Source: Limnohabitans kasalickyi (GTDB lineage: Bacteria; Pseudomonadota; Gammaproteobacteria; Burkholderiales; Burkholderiaceae_C). From it: 64,000 bases of DNA. Both the position numbers and the translations under genes were made by a program. The DNA is taken from the NCBI GenBank assembly GCA_965234325.1, contig OZ248417.1, positions 124,001-188,000 on the forward strand, in the 5' to 3' direction. Below are positions 7,790 through 16,697 of the stretch, in pieces; positions within the stretch are counted from its first letter, which is position 1, and each line of letters begins with the position of its first letter. The notes under the pieces were generated by a model. It was not told where the DNA came from. It searched no databases and saw nothing but the letters and a program-made list of their open reading frames with translations.

Positions 7790-9172
7790 TTAAGCAGCCC
7801 TGGACAAGGGCTCCAAGGACAGCAAGGAGATCAACTCGCCGTCTAAGCGACCGACTTCGGTCAAATAATCGTTTTGGCTGGTGCGCACAGGGGTGATGTC
7901 TTTTTCGGCGATCTCAATCACGCGATCGACTTTGTCCACGACCAAGGCCCAAGCCGCGCCTTGAATACGCACCACCACGTAGGCTGAGGTGTCTTTGCCT
8001 TTGATGCCCAACATGTCACGCATGTCCAGCACGGGGGCCACTTCACCTTTGATCTGCACCACGCCCGCGAGCGAGTCGTCCCCTTGCGGCAAGTTGACGG
8101 CAGAGCCGTACTCTTCCACCCGATCCACCAACGCCAGCGGCAACGCGCAGCGCTCATCGCCCAAACGGAACGACAACAAGCGACGCACCGATTTCAGTTC
8201 TTTCTCTGACATGGTTGCCATATCTACCCCGTGTTGAATCAAATAACGGCGCAGTCGCGTCATGTCGTCGAGAGACACCAAGCCGCCCAACGCCACCAAA
8301 CCCGTCATCCGGCCTTCCAAAGCGCCGTAGCCAGGCAAGTAGCCTTCGAGCTGTGAATCACCACCCGTGATCGCTTGCAAGATGTCTTTTTCGTAGCGCT
8401 CAATGCCCACCATGTCGGCCACCGAAATGCCCAGACGGGCACCATGAACCGCCACCACCAACACAAATTTAGGGGCCACCGTGGGCGCACATTTGAGCAA
8501 TTTGGAGAGCGACAGCACCAGCAACGCGGTACCACGCAACTGCATCAAGCCTTCCACCTCAGCGCCCGCGCCCGGCAAAACGGTGAGATCGCGAATTTCA
8601 ACGATTTCCAACACGTCTTCCATGTGGAACGCATAGCTCTCGCCACCGTCTTGCACCGTCACCGTGGGCATGTCGTTGCTGACCAACTCAGCGGCCTGCG
8701 CCGCATTGGTCACTTCAAGCTGCCCCACCAAGCCACCGCCGCCTTCAGGCACCCCCTCCGGCTCCATATTCTGCAAGCCCAACGAAGCCTCGTTCAGCAA
8801 CAGCACCATGCCATCGGGGAGCAAGAACTCGCCGCGTACCAAGGCGTTGGCGTCACCCTCGTCGTACAACTTGATGGCATCTGACTCGAGGGTGATTTTG
8901 TTGAACACGCGGTCAACTTGCACAACCACCGTGTCTTTTTGCGCCGTCACGACCAACAGGTTGCCATTGGGATCGGCGGACCGCGCGCCCATGCCTAAGC
9001 GGGCAGCCAAATCAACCTTCAGATAAACGGCACCCGCGACGTTGACCAAGCCCTCCACGTCGGCGGGCGCATAGGGCAGCGGGGTCACGGGCAAAATGTC
9101 CAAAACCTTGCTCACACCAATGGCCGAGAAAGCGAATCGCCCCTTGCCAACTTCAAAGAGAACCAGTTCCAT
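7790..9172 (-). CDS. Three-domain CheW protein
   Basis: 460 residues made almost only of three CheW-like domains, at about 1-140, 165-300 and 325-455. They are seen as MELVLFEVGKGRFAFSAIGV, ESYAFHMEDVLEIVEIRDL and RLLSFRLGDERCALPLALVD, each followed by a conserved glycine-containing strand (VEGLVNVAG, VEGLMQLRG, LAGVVQIKG). No receiver is present, so it is not a CheV. A protein with three adaptor domains could cross-link several receptor or kinase units. It sits between the MCP and cheR genes with gaps of 11 and 16 bases. Confidence 0.85.
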   Translation of the reverse strand: MELVLFEVGKGRFAFSAIGVSKVLDILPVTPLPYAPADVEGLVNVAGAVYLKVDLAARLGMGARSADPNGNLLVVTAQKDTVVVQVDRVFNKITLESDAIKLYDEGDANALVRGEFLLPDGMVLLLNEASLGLQNMEPEGVPEGGGGLVGQLEVTNAAQAAELVSNDMPTVTVQDGGESYAFHMEDVLEIVEIRDLTVLPGAGAEVEGLMQLRGTALLVLSLSKLLKCAPTVAPKFVLVVAVHGARLGISVADMVGIERYEKDILQAITGGDSQLEGYLPGYGALEGRMTGLVALGGLVSLDDMTRLRRYLIQHGVDMATMSEKELKSVRRLLSFRLGDERCALPLALVDRVEEYGSAVNLPQGDDSLAGVVQIKGEVAPVLDMRDMLGIKGKDTSAYVVVRIQGAAWALVVDKVDRVIEIAEKDITPVRTSQNDYLTEVGRLDGELISLLSLEPLSRAA

Positions 9173-9183
9173 GTCGTGTTCCG

Positions 9184-10689
9184 TCAGATCTTAAATTTTT
9201 CGATTTCGCGACGCGTCGAGTCTGCGACTTTCGACAACTCGATCATGCTCGCAGCCAACTCTTCCGAAGCGGAAGAGTTGGTATGAGCGATCTGCTCAAG
9301 GTTAGACACGCTGCTGTTGATCTCTTGCATGGTTCGCGTTTGCTCTTCCACCGCGGCAGAAATACGTTGCAACATGCCGTCGGTTTGCGACGAGCTGGCC
9401 ACAATGCGCTCCATGTCACCACTGACCTCACGCACCACCAAAACGGCTCGGTTTGCTTCAGACACGGCTTGCTGAATCAGCTGCGTGATCTCTTTGGTGC
9501 TGTCAGCGCTGCTGGCGGCGAGCTTACCCACCTCGTCCGCCACCACCGCAAAGCCTTTGCCATGCTCACCAGCGCGTGCCGCTTCGATGGCGGCGTTGAG
9601 GGACAACAGGTTGGTTTTGTTGGCGATTTTCTCAATCACATCCGTGATCTTGTTGATCTTCTCGGAGTTGCGCGCAATGCCATTGACCACCTCGACCATG
9701 TGCTCCATCTTCACGCGACCATCACGCACGATGGTGGCTGACTCCTGCGCTTGGCGGCTGGCCGACTCGGTGCTGTTGGAGATGTCGTTGACGGCATTCG
9801 ACGTTTGGCGAATGGAGGTCACCACTTCGCTGATGTAGTGGGTTTGGCTTTGTGCACCATCGGCCAGTTGACCAATCGCCGTACTGGTATCGCTGGCGGC
9901 GCCCGCCACTTGCTGGGCATTGTCACCAATGCTGCGCATTGAAATTGCCAAAGCTTCTAAGGATCGGTTGATGTCTTCTTTGAGTTTGCCCAAGCTGCCC
10001 TCGCCTTGCGCGTGCACACGACGGGTCAAGTCACCGCGCACCATGGCATCCATGACGTGGACCACCTCACCCAGCACTGTTTCCAGCGAGCGGATGGCCG
10101 ATTGAGCCGCTTCAAGAATCAACTTGTACTCGCCTTGGTCTTTGCTGGCGTCCAAACGAACGGTGAAATCACCCGAAGCCATGGCCGTCATGGCCGTGCG
10201 CAAAGATTGCACTGTGCGAGATACGCCGTTTTGCGCATCCGCCATTTTGTGCAGCACTTGCGGGTAAATGCCCTTCAAACCAGCCGCTTGAGGTTGGCGC
10301 GAAAAGTTACCCGCGCTCATGCGAGACACCACGGTCAAAGACTCACGGAACACAGCTTCGACTTGGTCGAGCACTTCGTTCAGGCTCCAAGCACATTCGG
10401 CCAACGGACCGGTGCTAGTGATGTTGGTCACGCGCGGTTCCAACACGCCGCTGGCAGCCCCGCTCAAAACAACATTCATGCGGCGTACCAAATCAGCGTC
10501 GCTCTTTTGCCCACGCAGGGACAAAGCGAGCACGAGCAGCATCGCCACGGCCAGGGCGACAACCACAGGCGACGTGCCGGTCAGCAACCACAACAAGGCC
10601 ACACAGACAGCGCTGAGCAGCGCCTGCAGCCATAAGCCCTTGGCGGGGCTCAACTCAAGCCGACTGAAGAGTGAGGACAAACTGCTCAT
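9184..10689 (-). CDS. Methyl-accepting protein without periplasmic sensor; partner of the adjacent Aer-like PAS protein
   Basis: 501 residues. Two close hydrophobic segments (~18-36 and ~42-58) form a membrane hairpin with no periplasmic domain, as in Aer. There follow several HAMP-like units (RMSAGNFSRQ, AMASGDFTVRLD, AMVRGDLTRRVH) and a full MCP signalling hairpin with EAARAGEHGKGFAVVADEVG. It ends in TRREIEKFKI and has no NWETF tether. Its start lies 35 bp inside the PAS gene, implying tightly coupled synthesis. Taken together, the two products equal one Aer protein in two pieces. The likely input is therefore the PAS protein rather than a ligand outside the cell. Confidence 0.92.
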   Translation of the reverse strand: MSSLSSLFSRLELSPAKGLWLQALLSAVCVALLWLLTGTSPVVVALAVAMLLVLALSLRGQKSDADLVRRMNVVLSGAASGVLEPRVTNITSTGPLAECAWSLNEVLDQVEAVFRESLTVVSRMSAGNFSRQPQAAGLKGIYPQVLHKMADAQNGVSRTVQSLRTAMTAMASGDFTVRLDASKDQGEYKLILEAAQSAIRSLETVLGEVVHVMDAMVRGDLTRRVHAQGEGSLGKLKEDINRSLEALAISMRSIGDNAQQVAGAASDTSTAIGQLADGAQSQTHYISEVVTSIRQTSNAVNDISNSTESASRQAQESATIVRDGRVKMEHMVEVVNGIARNSEKINKITDVIEKIANKTNLLSLNAAIEAARAGEHGKGFAVVADEVGKLAASSADSTKEITQLIQQAVSEANRAVLVVREVSGDMERIVASSSQTDGMLQRISAAVEEQTRTMQEINSSVSNLEQIAHTNSSASEELAASMIELSKVADSTRREIEKFKI

Positions 10690-11185
10690 AGCCCATACCT
10701 TTTTCGTTCAAAAAATCATCCATCAATCGGGTAGACGCTGCGATGGCATCCCGCGAACCCACGCGACGCTCTTCGTCAAGCATCCTGCGATACAGAGCCG
10801 AAATGACTGGAATGGCGCGTGCATGCGGTTTACGTCGCACGGAGTAATACCCCAGCACTTGGCCCTTCTCGTCGACCGACGGTGTGATGTTGGCAATCAC
10901 CCAATAAAAACTGCCGTCTTTGCAAATGTTTTTCACGTACGCAAAAATTTCGCGACCTTCTTGAATGCTGCTCCACAGCATCTTGAACACCGCACGTGGC
11001 ATGTCGGGGTGACGGATCACGTTGTGCTGAATGCCCAAGATGTCTTTTTCCTCGAAACCCGAAAACTCGATGAACGTTTTGTTGCCGTAAGTGATACGGC
11101 CTTTCAAATCAGTCTTTGAGACGATGAAGTCATCTTCACGCATCACAATTTCTTTGTCCGTGGGGACAATGTCACGCAAACTCAT
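10655..11185 (-). CDS. Aer-like PAS sensor protein (stand-alone)
   Basis: 176 residues from the ATG at 11185, which has GGAG eight to nine bases upstream; an upstream TTG frame start is less likely. Residues ~15-125 match the PAS domain of the aerotaxis receptor Aer: KGRITYGNKTFIEFSGF, HNVIRHPDMPRAVF, then DGSFYWVIANITP. In Aer this domain binds FAD and senses redox state. The ~50-residue tail is helical (ISALYRRMLDEER). It has no membrane or MCP part of its own; the MCP follows with a 35-bp overlap. FAD binding is inferred from family. Confidence 0.88.
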   Translation of the reverse strand: MSLRDIVPTDKEIVMREDDFIVSKTDLKGRITYGNKTFIEFSGFEEKDILGIQHNVIRHPDMPRAVFKMLWSSIQEGREIFAYVKNICKDGSFYWVIANITPSVDEKGQVLGYYSVRRKPHARAIPVISALYRRMLDEERRVGSRDAIAASTRLMDDFLNEKGMGYEQFVLTLQSA

Positions 11186-11230
11186 GGCTGTTTTCTCCAA
11201 GCTGAGGGGGTCAGGTAGGTGCGCATCAGG

Positions 11231-12409
11231 TCAGGCTGCCGTTTTGATGGGTGAGCCAACAAAGAAAGTTTCAACTTGACCCAAGCTCTTGACTTCGATC
11301 ATGCCGCGCGCCTCTAGCTCAAACTTACCGGCCAACAAATCGGCAGTGGCAGAAGAGACGTGAATTTTTCCGGGCTGGCCCGTGGACTCCATGCGGCTGG
11401 CCACGTTGACGGTGTCGCCCCATAAGTCGTAGGTGAACTTGCGAATACCAATCACGCCCGCCACCACAGCGCCGCTGTGGATGCCAATGCGCATATTCAA
11501 AGCACCATTGGTGCGTTCGTACAGCTCTTTCAAAGCTTCGCACATGTCCATGGCGGCCATCACGGTGGCTTCGGCATGGTCGTTGCGCGCTTCAGGCACA
11601 CCACCGGCGAGCATGTAGCAGTCACCAATGGTTTTGATTTTTTCCAGGCCATGTCGCTCGGTGATCAAGTCAAACCGAGAAAACAAATCACCCAACATTT
11701 CCACCAACGCCGTGGCCGTGATGGTGCGGGTCATTTTTGTGAAACCCACCATGTCTGCAAACAACACACTCACCGACGGACAGGCATCGGCAATGCGCTC
11801 TTCACCGGCTTTCAAGCGTTTGGCGATGGTGCGCGGCAAGATGTTCAGCAACAACTGCTCGGTCTTTTCTTTTTCTTGACTGAGCTGCTCGTGTTGCTTT
11901 TTGAGTTGCCGCATGCGCAAAGCGTTTTGGTCTTTGAGGTGCTTTTTATCAATGCACGTGGTCACACGCGCACGCAACAGCACCGGGTTGAACGGCTTGG
12001 GCAAATAATCTTCGGCACCGAGTTCAATACAACGCACGGCGTCGTCAATGCCCGAACTGCCAGCGCCGCCCGAAATCACAATCACGGGGGGCCACGCTTG
12101 GTAAGGGGTCTCGCGAATCACTTCCAACACTTCCATACCGCTCATCACGGGCATTTCCATGTCCAGCAGCATCAAGTCAAAAGGCTCTCGCATCAAAATT
12201 TCGATGGCCTCTTTGCCGTTGTTCGCTTCGCGAATATTTTTCAGACCCACGGCTTCCAACGAGCGACGCAAGCCCATGCGCAACATCACACTGTCGTCCA
12301 CCAGCAGCACGCGCGCACTCTCCAAGCCAGTGCGGCCAGTGGCTGCGGCTTCAATGACTAACTCAGGTGTTGCTTGTTCAGAAGCGAGGTTGAGATTCAA
12401 CGAACTCAT
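11231..12409 (-). CDS. Receiver-class III adenylate cyclase
   Basis: 392 residues. Receiver at ~33-155 (Asp38-Asp39, phospho-acceptor Asp83, Lys138), a coiled coil (~160-190), then a class III cyclase domain (~210-385). All catalytic positions are present: metal Asp219 (LFADMVGFT) and Asp263 (TIGDCYM), and Asn335 and Arg339 (NVASRM). The base-reading pair is Lys259 (KIKTIGD) and Asp328 (TYDLWGD). Lys/Asp is the ATP-selective pair, whereas guanylate cyclases have Glu/Cys. The product should therefore be cAMP, made under control of phosphorylation by CheA or by the kinase at 12968. It is soluble. Confidence 0.92.
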   Translation of the reverse strand: MSSLNLNLASEQATPELVIEAAATGRTGLESARVLLVDDSVMLRMGLRRSLEAVGLKNIREANNGKEAIEILMREPFDLMLLDMEMPVMSGMEVLEVIRETPYQAWPPVIVISGGAGSSGIDDAVRCIELGAEDYLPKPFNPVLLRARVTTCIDKKHLKDQNALRMRQLKKQHEQLSQEKEKTEQLLLNILPRTIAKRLKAGEERIADACPSVSVLFADMVGFTKMTRTITATALVEMLGDLFSRFDLITERHGLEKIKTIGDCYMLAGGVPEARNDHAEATVMAAMDMCEALKELYERTNGALNMRIGIHSGAVVAGVIGIRKFTYDLWGDTVNVASRMESTGQPGKIHVSSATADLLAGKFELEARGMIEVKSLGQVETFFVGSPIKTAA

Positions 12410-12431
12410 GGGCAGTAAATCTCGCGAGACG

Positions 12432-12806
12432 TCAAGCGTTTAGCAAGGTTTTGACTTTTTCGATCAATTGCTTCGCAGTGAATGGCTTGGTCAAGCTGGC
12501 GTTGGCACCCGACAACAAGGCGGAATCCAAACCAAATCGGGCGCTGACCACGCGGCTGCCGCCTGAGATGGTCAGAATGGGAACGATGGGGAACATTTCG
12601 CGCAACTTGGTCACAAAGTCCACGCCGTCCATGTTGGGCATCACCACGTCAGTGATCACCAAGTCCACTTTTTCAGCCAAAGCAAACTGGCGAAGGGCTT
12701 CCTGACCGTCGGAGGCTTCGATGACCGTGAAGTCAGACATTTCCAAAATTTCGCGCACACCTTCGCGCAACAAATCTTCATCATCAACCAACAAAATCGT
12801 CGCCAT
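12432..12806 (-). CDS. Single-domain response regulator, first gene of the chemosensory operon
   Basis: 124 residues from the ATG at 12806; a TTG two codons upstream extends the frame but is less likely. The receiver has Asp8-Asp9, phospho-acceptor Asp53 (LVITDVVMPNMDG) and Lys107 (ASLTKPF). It is CheY-like in size, but the sequence is closer to receivers of hybrid kinases than to flagellar CheY. It is divergent from the kinase gene at 12968, 161 bp away. It could be the target of that kinase, which lacks a receiver, or of CheA. Confidence 0.9.
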   Translation of the reverse strand: MATILLVDDEDLLREGVREILEMSDFTVIEASDGQEALRQFALAEKVDLVITDVVMPNMDGVDFVTKLREMFPIVPILTISGGSRVVSARFGLDSALLSGANASLTKPFTAKQLIEKVKTLLNA

Positions 12807-12967
12807 TACCAACCTTTACGTTTCTTGTACATTTACTTAAAATTAGCGATTTATTCGCGAATTTGATGATTAGATCACAAGTCTTTCGCAAATGCGTGAG
12901 AAACTTGGACGCTCTTTTTGCATTCGACTTAACCCCTGAAAAGTTAAGTTGTTTCTTTATTTCCCGT
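12807..12967. promoter_or_regulatory. Divergent promoter region of the two chemosensory operons
   Basis: This AT-rich 161-bp gap must hold the promoters of both the leftward and the rightward operon. Visible elements: TTCGCGAA (12854-12861), an 8-bp palindrome, and a perfect 7-bp dyad ACTTAAC / GTTAAGT (12927-12949, 9-base loop) just upstream of the kinase start. The second is well placed for an operator. No convincing sigma-70 pair could be fixed by eye. Confidence 0.45.
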
Positions 12968-15900
12968 ATGAACGCCTTGATCCAATCCCTCTCATTTTCG
13001 ATGCGCGGCGCTGTCCGCTGGATGGGTGCGCTTTTGATTGTGGTCATGGCCAGTTTGGCACTGGTGACAGGCTCGCAAATGCAGGTTTTGGAGTCATCGC
13101 TGTCTCGCATGTATGAGAACCGCGTTGTCTCCATGAAGCAGTTGCAAGAGATGGAGCATGCCCTCACAGACTTCGCCGCAGCACTCACATCGTCGGGCAT
13201 CGGCCCGCTAGACACCGTGACTCGCCTGATCCGCAAAGCCGATGGCATGCAACAAGCCAGCCGTGTGCTGCTGGAGACCTTCAACAAGGGGGGCATTGAG
13301 CCTGAGTTGCAACCCGCACGGACCGGCTATGAATCTGCGTTTGGACGGTGGCATTTTGAAATGACACGCCTTCTAGAGGTGGGACGCGAAAAAGGCCAGA
13401 TCAACTCAGCTTTGCAAAATGAGCTGACCAATTCGCACAACCGCTATGGCACCGCGTTGATGGGCGCGCTCGACACCTTAACCAACCAACAGTTGGTGCA
13501 AGCCAAGCAAGACTTTGACCGTGTTCAGTCTTCACACAAGCGCATGACCCTGCAGTTTTATGCCTTGATGACCTTGACGCTGGCCTTGATTTTGGGCTCG
13601 TTAGGCTGGCTGGTCAGTGTTGTGCGCAACATGGTGGGAGGTGAACCTCGCCGTTTGGTCAACGTCACCCACGAAATCGTGCTGGGCAACTTGGACCAAA
13701 AAATTGTGGTGGCTGCGGGCGACAAGTCCAGCGCCTTGGCCAATATTCGGGTCATGGTGGACAGCTTGCGCTCGAACCAAGCGAAGAACCAACACCGGTT
13801 GTGGATTGACAACGGCCTGGCCTTGATCAACGAAACCGTTCGCAATGAGCGCTCGCCCACCCAATTGGCACTTGAAATCAGTCAAAAAATGGCGAGTTAT
13901 TTGGACGTCCAAGCTTGTGCTTTGTACGCGTATGCGTTTGGCGTGGTGGATGACTCCATGATTCAACGCCAAAAACTCAAGCTCTTGGGCAGCGAATCGC
14001 ACGACAGCACCGACTTTCCCAGCGAGTTACCTCTGCCCAGCCAATTTTTGACACAAGCGACCCAAGACGGGTTGGTCTTGCGCAACAGTGAATTGCCGGT
14101 TGACTGCCTTGAGGCATTGGGCGTTTCTCAGACCGATCAGTCACGCCATTTTTTAGTCATTCCTTTTCAGTTTGAAAACAAGGTACGCGGCATCTTTCTG
14201 GTGAAGTCCCGCTACCAGTTGCCGGTTCATGTGGCTGAATTGATGCTGCCTGGATCGGCCGCCATTGGCGTGGCATTTGAGTCAGCCCAAAACCGCGAAA
14301 CCTTGTTGGCGTCGCTGATGGATTCGCACCGTCTGACCAACCAACTGCAAGAAAACCAAGAAAAGCTTCAACAAAGCCAGGTCTCGATTGAGCAACAAAT
14401 TCAATATGTGAACGGCTTGTTCTCGTCCATGCAAAGCGGCTTGATCGTGGTGGATGAGCAAGGCGACATCCGCGACTGCAACGCCGCCCTGCTCAGCATG
14501 TCTGGCCTGACCCGCAAAGAGGTGATCGGCCAGCGCAGCACCATCTTGTTTGATGACGATGAAACCACCCTGGCCTTGTTCTTGAACAGCCTGAGCAAGA
14601 GCTTGACGCGTCTCGAATTCATGGAGCCCGGCAGCTACATGAATTTGCTCAACCAAACCCCGTTGGGTTGTGTGCAAATTGATGCCAATGGCTGCATCCA
14701 ATTTGCCAACTCACGCGCCAACCAGCTCACCGGCTACTTTGGCAAGGAGCTGATTGGCCAGCCCTTGTCGGTGCTCAGCCCCGTGCCTTTGCGCGAGGTT
14801 TACAACAAATTAATGAAAGGTTTTCTGGAGGACAAAAACGACCAAAAAACCGGTTATAGCGGTCAACTCAACATGGTGACCAAAGACGGCGAGCAGCTCA
14901 CCATTGAGCTGGGCTTGGTCAATCACACGGTGAATGGCCAGCGCACGGTGTTGGCGTTTATTCGCAACGAGCGCGACCTGCCGTGGTCCGTCACGATCAC
15001 CACGACCCTGAACCGCTTGGTCAACGACGATGACGAGTCGGTGGTGACCCTATTGAAGAACAAAAAGGGCCCGAGCACGCCTGTGCGTATTTCGTCATCC
15101 ATCATGTTCAGCGTGCGTGGCATTCCAGAACAGACCGTCATCAACGTGCACGATGTGTCTTCGCTGACCCACAAAAACGAGCAAATCAAACTCCAAAACA
15201 ACTTGCTCGAGAAAACCATGGATGCCATGCAAGACGGCGTCTTGCGCGTGGACCGCAGCGGTGCTTTGCTGAGCGCCAACCCCAAGGCACTGGAAATTTT
15301 TGGCTATGCCAAAGTGCATGTGCTCGGTCACACCTTGGGCGCGCTGCTGCCCGCTGAAGACAGCAACCAATTGGTGGAACATTGGGTGCCCGAGTACCAC
15401 GGCGATGTGATGCAACGGCTCTACGACATGGACCCCGAGCGTTTTTGGCAGCGTCTCACCGACATGCCCTTCCCCGTGCTGGGCTTTGATGCCACCGAGC
15501 GCGTGAAGTTCACCAATTTGGCCAGCCAAACCTTGTTGGGCTATGCCCACCACAGCCTGCACGGACACCACTTGTTGTCCATTTTGACCAAGGACAGTTT
15601 GGACGAACTGCCCCAACCTGTCAGCCTGCACAGCTTGACCACAGCCGCCACTGAGGCGAAGGTGCTGAATTGGCTCAAATCCGATCAAAACGTGGTTGCA
15701 GAGACGGCGCAATTTTTCACGGTCAACATTGGCACCGAGTTCTGGGTCATTGCCTGTTTGGGCAACAGCGTGGAAGAAGCCAAAGCGCAAACCATGCACG
15801 CTGTCCAAAACGTGGAATGGGTGGTGACACAACACGAGGGCGAAAAAATCCCCGTGGTGTTGACCGCTGCCCCCTTGCGCGACGCTCAGGGCATGATCAC

Positions 15901-16681
15901 CGGCGCCGTCATCACGATGAAGGACATGCGCGAGTTCAAGGAGAAAGAAGCTGAGAACTTGCGGATGGTGCAAAAAATGGAACAGTCACAGCGCTTGGAT
16001 GCGTTGGGCCAACTCGCCGCTGGGGTGGCGCACGACTTCAACAACCTGTTGGGTGTGATTCAAAACCACGCCGAACTGGTGGAAATGAAAATTGGCGAAG
16101 AGTCCAAAGCTGCCAAAAACTTGAGCGCCATCTTGCAAGCCACCACCCGTGCGCGCGACATTGTGATCAAGCTGAACGGCTTGGGACGTGAACGCCCGCC
16201 TGAGGAAGAAGAAGAGAACCTCACCTTGTTTGAGTTGTCCCCTGTGATTGACGAAACCAAGTCGCTCTTGCAAGCCAGCTTGAAGGGCATCGAGATTGCC
16301 ATTGAGCCTGTCACACCTGACGCGGCCCAGGTGCAGCTCAAAGGCCAAAGCGGCAGCTTGCAGCAGGTGCTGGTCAATTTGTGCGTCAACGCCAGCCATG
16401 CGATCGGTGAGCGACGTGATGGTCGCATCGTCATTAAAGCCTCTCGACGCAGCGAAAAAACGGTGTCGGTCGCCGTGATTGACAACGGCAGCGGCATCCC
16501 GCCCGAAACCTTGCCCCGCATCTTTGAGCCCTTCTTCACCACCAAAGAAGTGGGCAAAGGCACCGGCTTGGGCTTGGCGATGGTGCGCAGCATCGTGACC
16601 CGCATGGGCGGTAGCATTGAATGTGAATCTCAAATGGGCGTGGGCACCAGCTTCATCGTCACCCTGCCTTTTACAAGCTAA
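12968..16681 (+). CDS. Membrane-bound multi-PAS sensor histidine kinase
   Basis: 1237 residues from the ATG at 12968; a 35-residue longer frame begins at 12863 but lacks a signal-like start. Order: TM1 (~16-36); a helical periplasmic domain (~37-190) of the four-helix-bundle type; TM2 (~196-218); a HAMP-like unit; a GAF-like region (~280-440); a coiled coil; four PAS domains (near 480, 557, 749 and 828); a HisKA helix with His1022 (GVAHDFNNLLG); and a HATPase with N box near 1136, DNGSGIP and GTGLGLAMVRSIV. No receiver is attached. Phosphate probably goes to a separate receiver, of which 12432, 11231 and 5210 are nearby candidates. It heads the rightward operon. Confidence 0.9.
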   Translation: MNALIQSLSFSMRGAVRWMGALLIVVMASLALVTGSQMQVLESSLSRMYENRVVSMKQLQEMEHALTDFAAALTSSGIGPLDTVTRLIRKADGMQQASRVLLETFNKGGIEPELQPARTGYESAFGRWHFEMTRLLEVGREKGQINSALQNELTNSHNRYGTALMGALDTLTNQQLVQAKQDFDRVQSSHKRMTLQFYALMTLTLALILGSLGWLVSVVRNMVGGEPRRLVNVTHEIVLGNLDQKIVVAAGDKSSALANIRVMVDSLRSNQAKNQHRLWIDNGLALINETVRNERSPTQLALEISQKMASYLDVQACALYAYAFGVVDDSMIQRQKLKLLGSESHDSTDFPSELPLPSQFLTQATQDGLVLRNSELPVDCLEALGVSQTDQSRHFLVIPFQFENKVRGIFLVKSRYQLPVHVAELMLPGSAAIGVAFESAQNRETLLASLMDSHRLTNQLQENQEKLQQSQVSIEQQIQYVNGLFSSMQSGLIVVDEQGDIRDCNAALLSMSGLTRKEVIGQRSTILFDDDETTLALFLNSLSKSLTRLEFMEPGSYMNLLNQTPLGCVQIDANGCIQFANSRANQLTGYFGKELIGQPLSVLSPVPLREVYNKLMKGFLEDKNDQKTGYSGQLNMVTKDGEQLTIELGLVNHTVNGQRTVLAFIRNERDLPWSVTITTTLNRLVNDDDESVVTLLKNKKGPSTPVRISSSIMFSVRGIPEQTVINVHDVSSLTHKNEQIKLQNNLLEKTMDAMQDGVLRVDRSGALLSANPKALEIFGYAKVHVLGHTLGALLPAEDSNQLVEHWVPEYHGDVMQRLYDMDPERFWQRLTDMPFPVLGFDATERVKFTNLASQTLLGYAHHSLHGHHLLSILTKDSLDELPQPVSLHSLTTAATEAKVLNWLKSDQNVVAETAQFFTVNIGTEFWVIACLGNSVEEAKAQTMHAVQNVEWVVTQHEGEKIPVVLTAAPLRDAQGMITGAVITMKDMREFKEKEAENLRMVQKMEQSQRLDALGQLAAGVAHDFNNLLGVIQNHAELVEMKIGEESKAAKNLSAILQATTRARDIVIKLNGLGRERPPEEEEENLTLFELSPVIDETKSLLQASLKGIEIAIEPVTPDAAQVQLKGQSGSLQQVLVNLCVNASHAIGERRDGRIVIKASRRSEKTVSVAVIDNGSGIPPETLPRIFEPFFTTKEVGKGTGLGLAMVRSIVTRMGGSIECESQMGVGTSFIVTLPFTS

Positions 16682-16697
16682 AGACACATCACACGCC

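Noticed and set aside
12905..12922. Sigma-54 promoter (TTGG...TTGCA) before the kinase gene
   Set aside because: The GG and GC elements are 13 bases apart instead of 12 and the CACG part does not match.
12863..12967. 35-residue N-terminal extension of the kinase
   Set aside because: It covers the promoter dyad and has no ribosome site; the start at 12968 gives a normal membrane N-terminus.
16617..16697. Longer N-terminus of the GGDEF-EAL protein overlapping the kinase gene
   Set aside because: The extension is the shadow of the kinase frame and adds no PAS-like sequence; the ATG at 16698 is a natural start.
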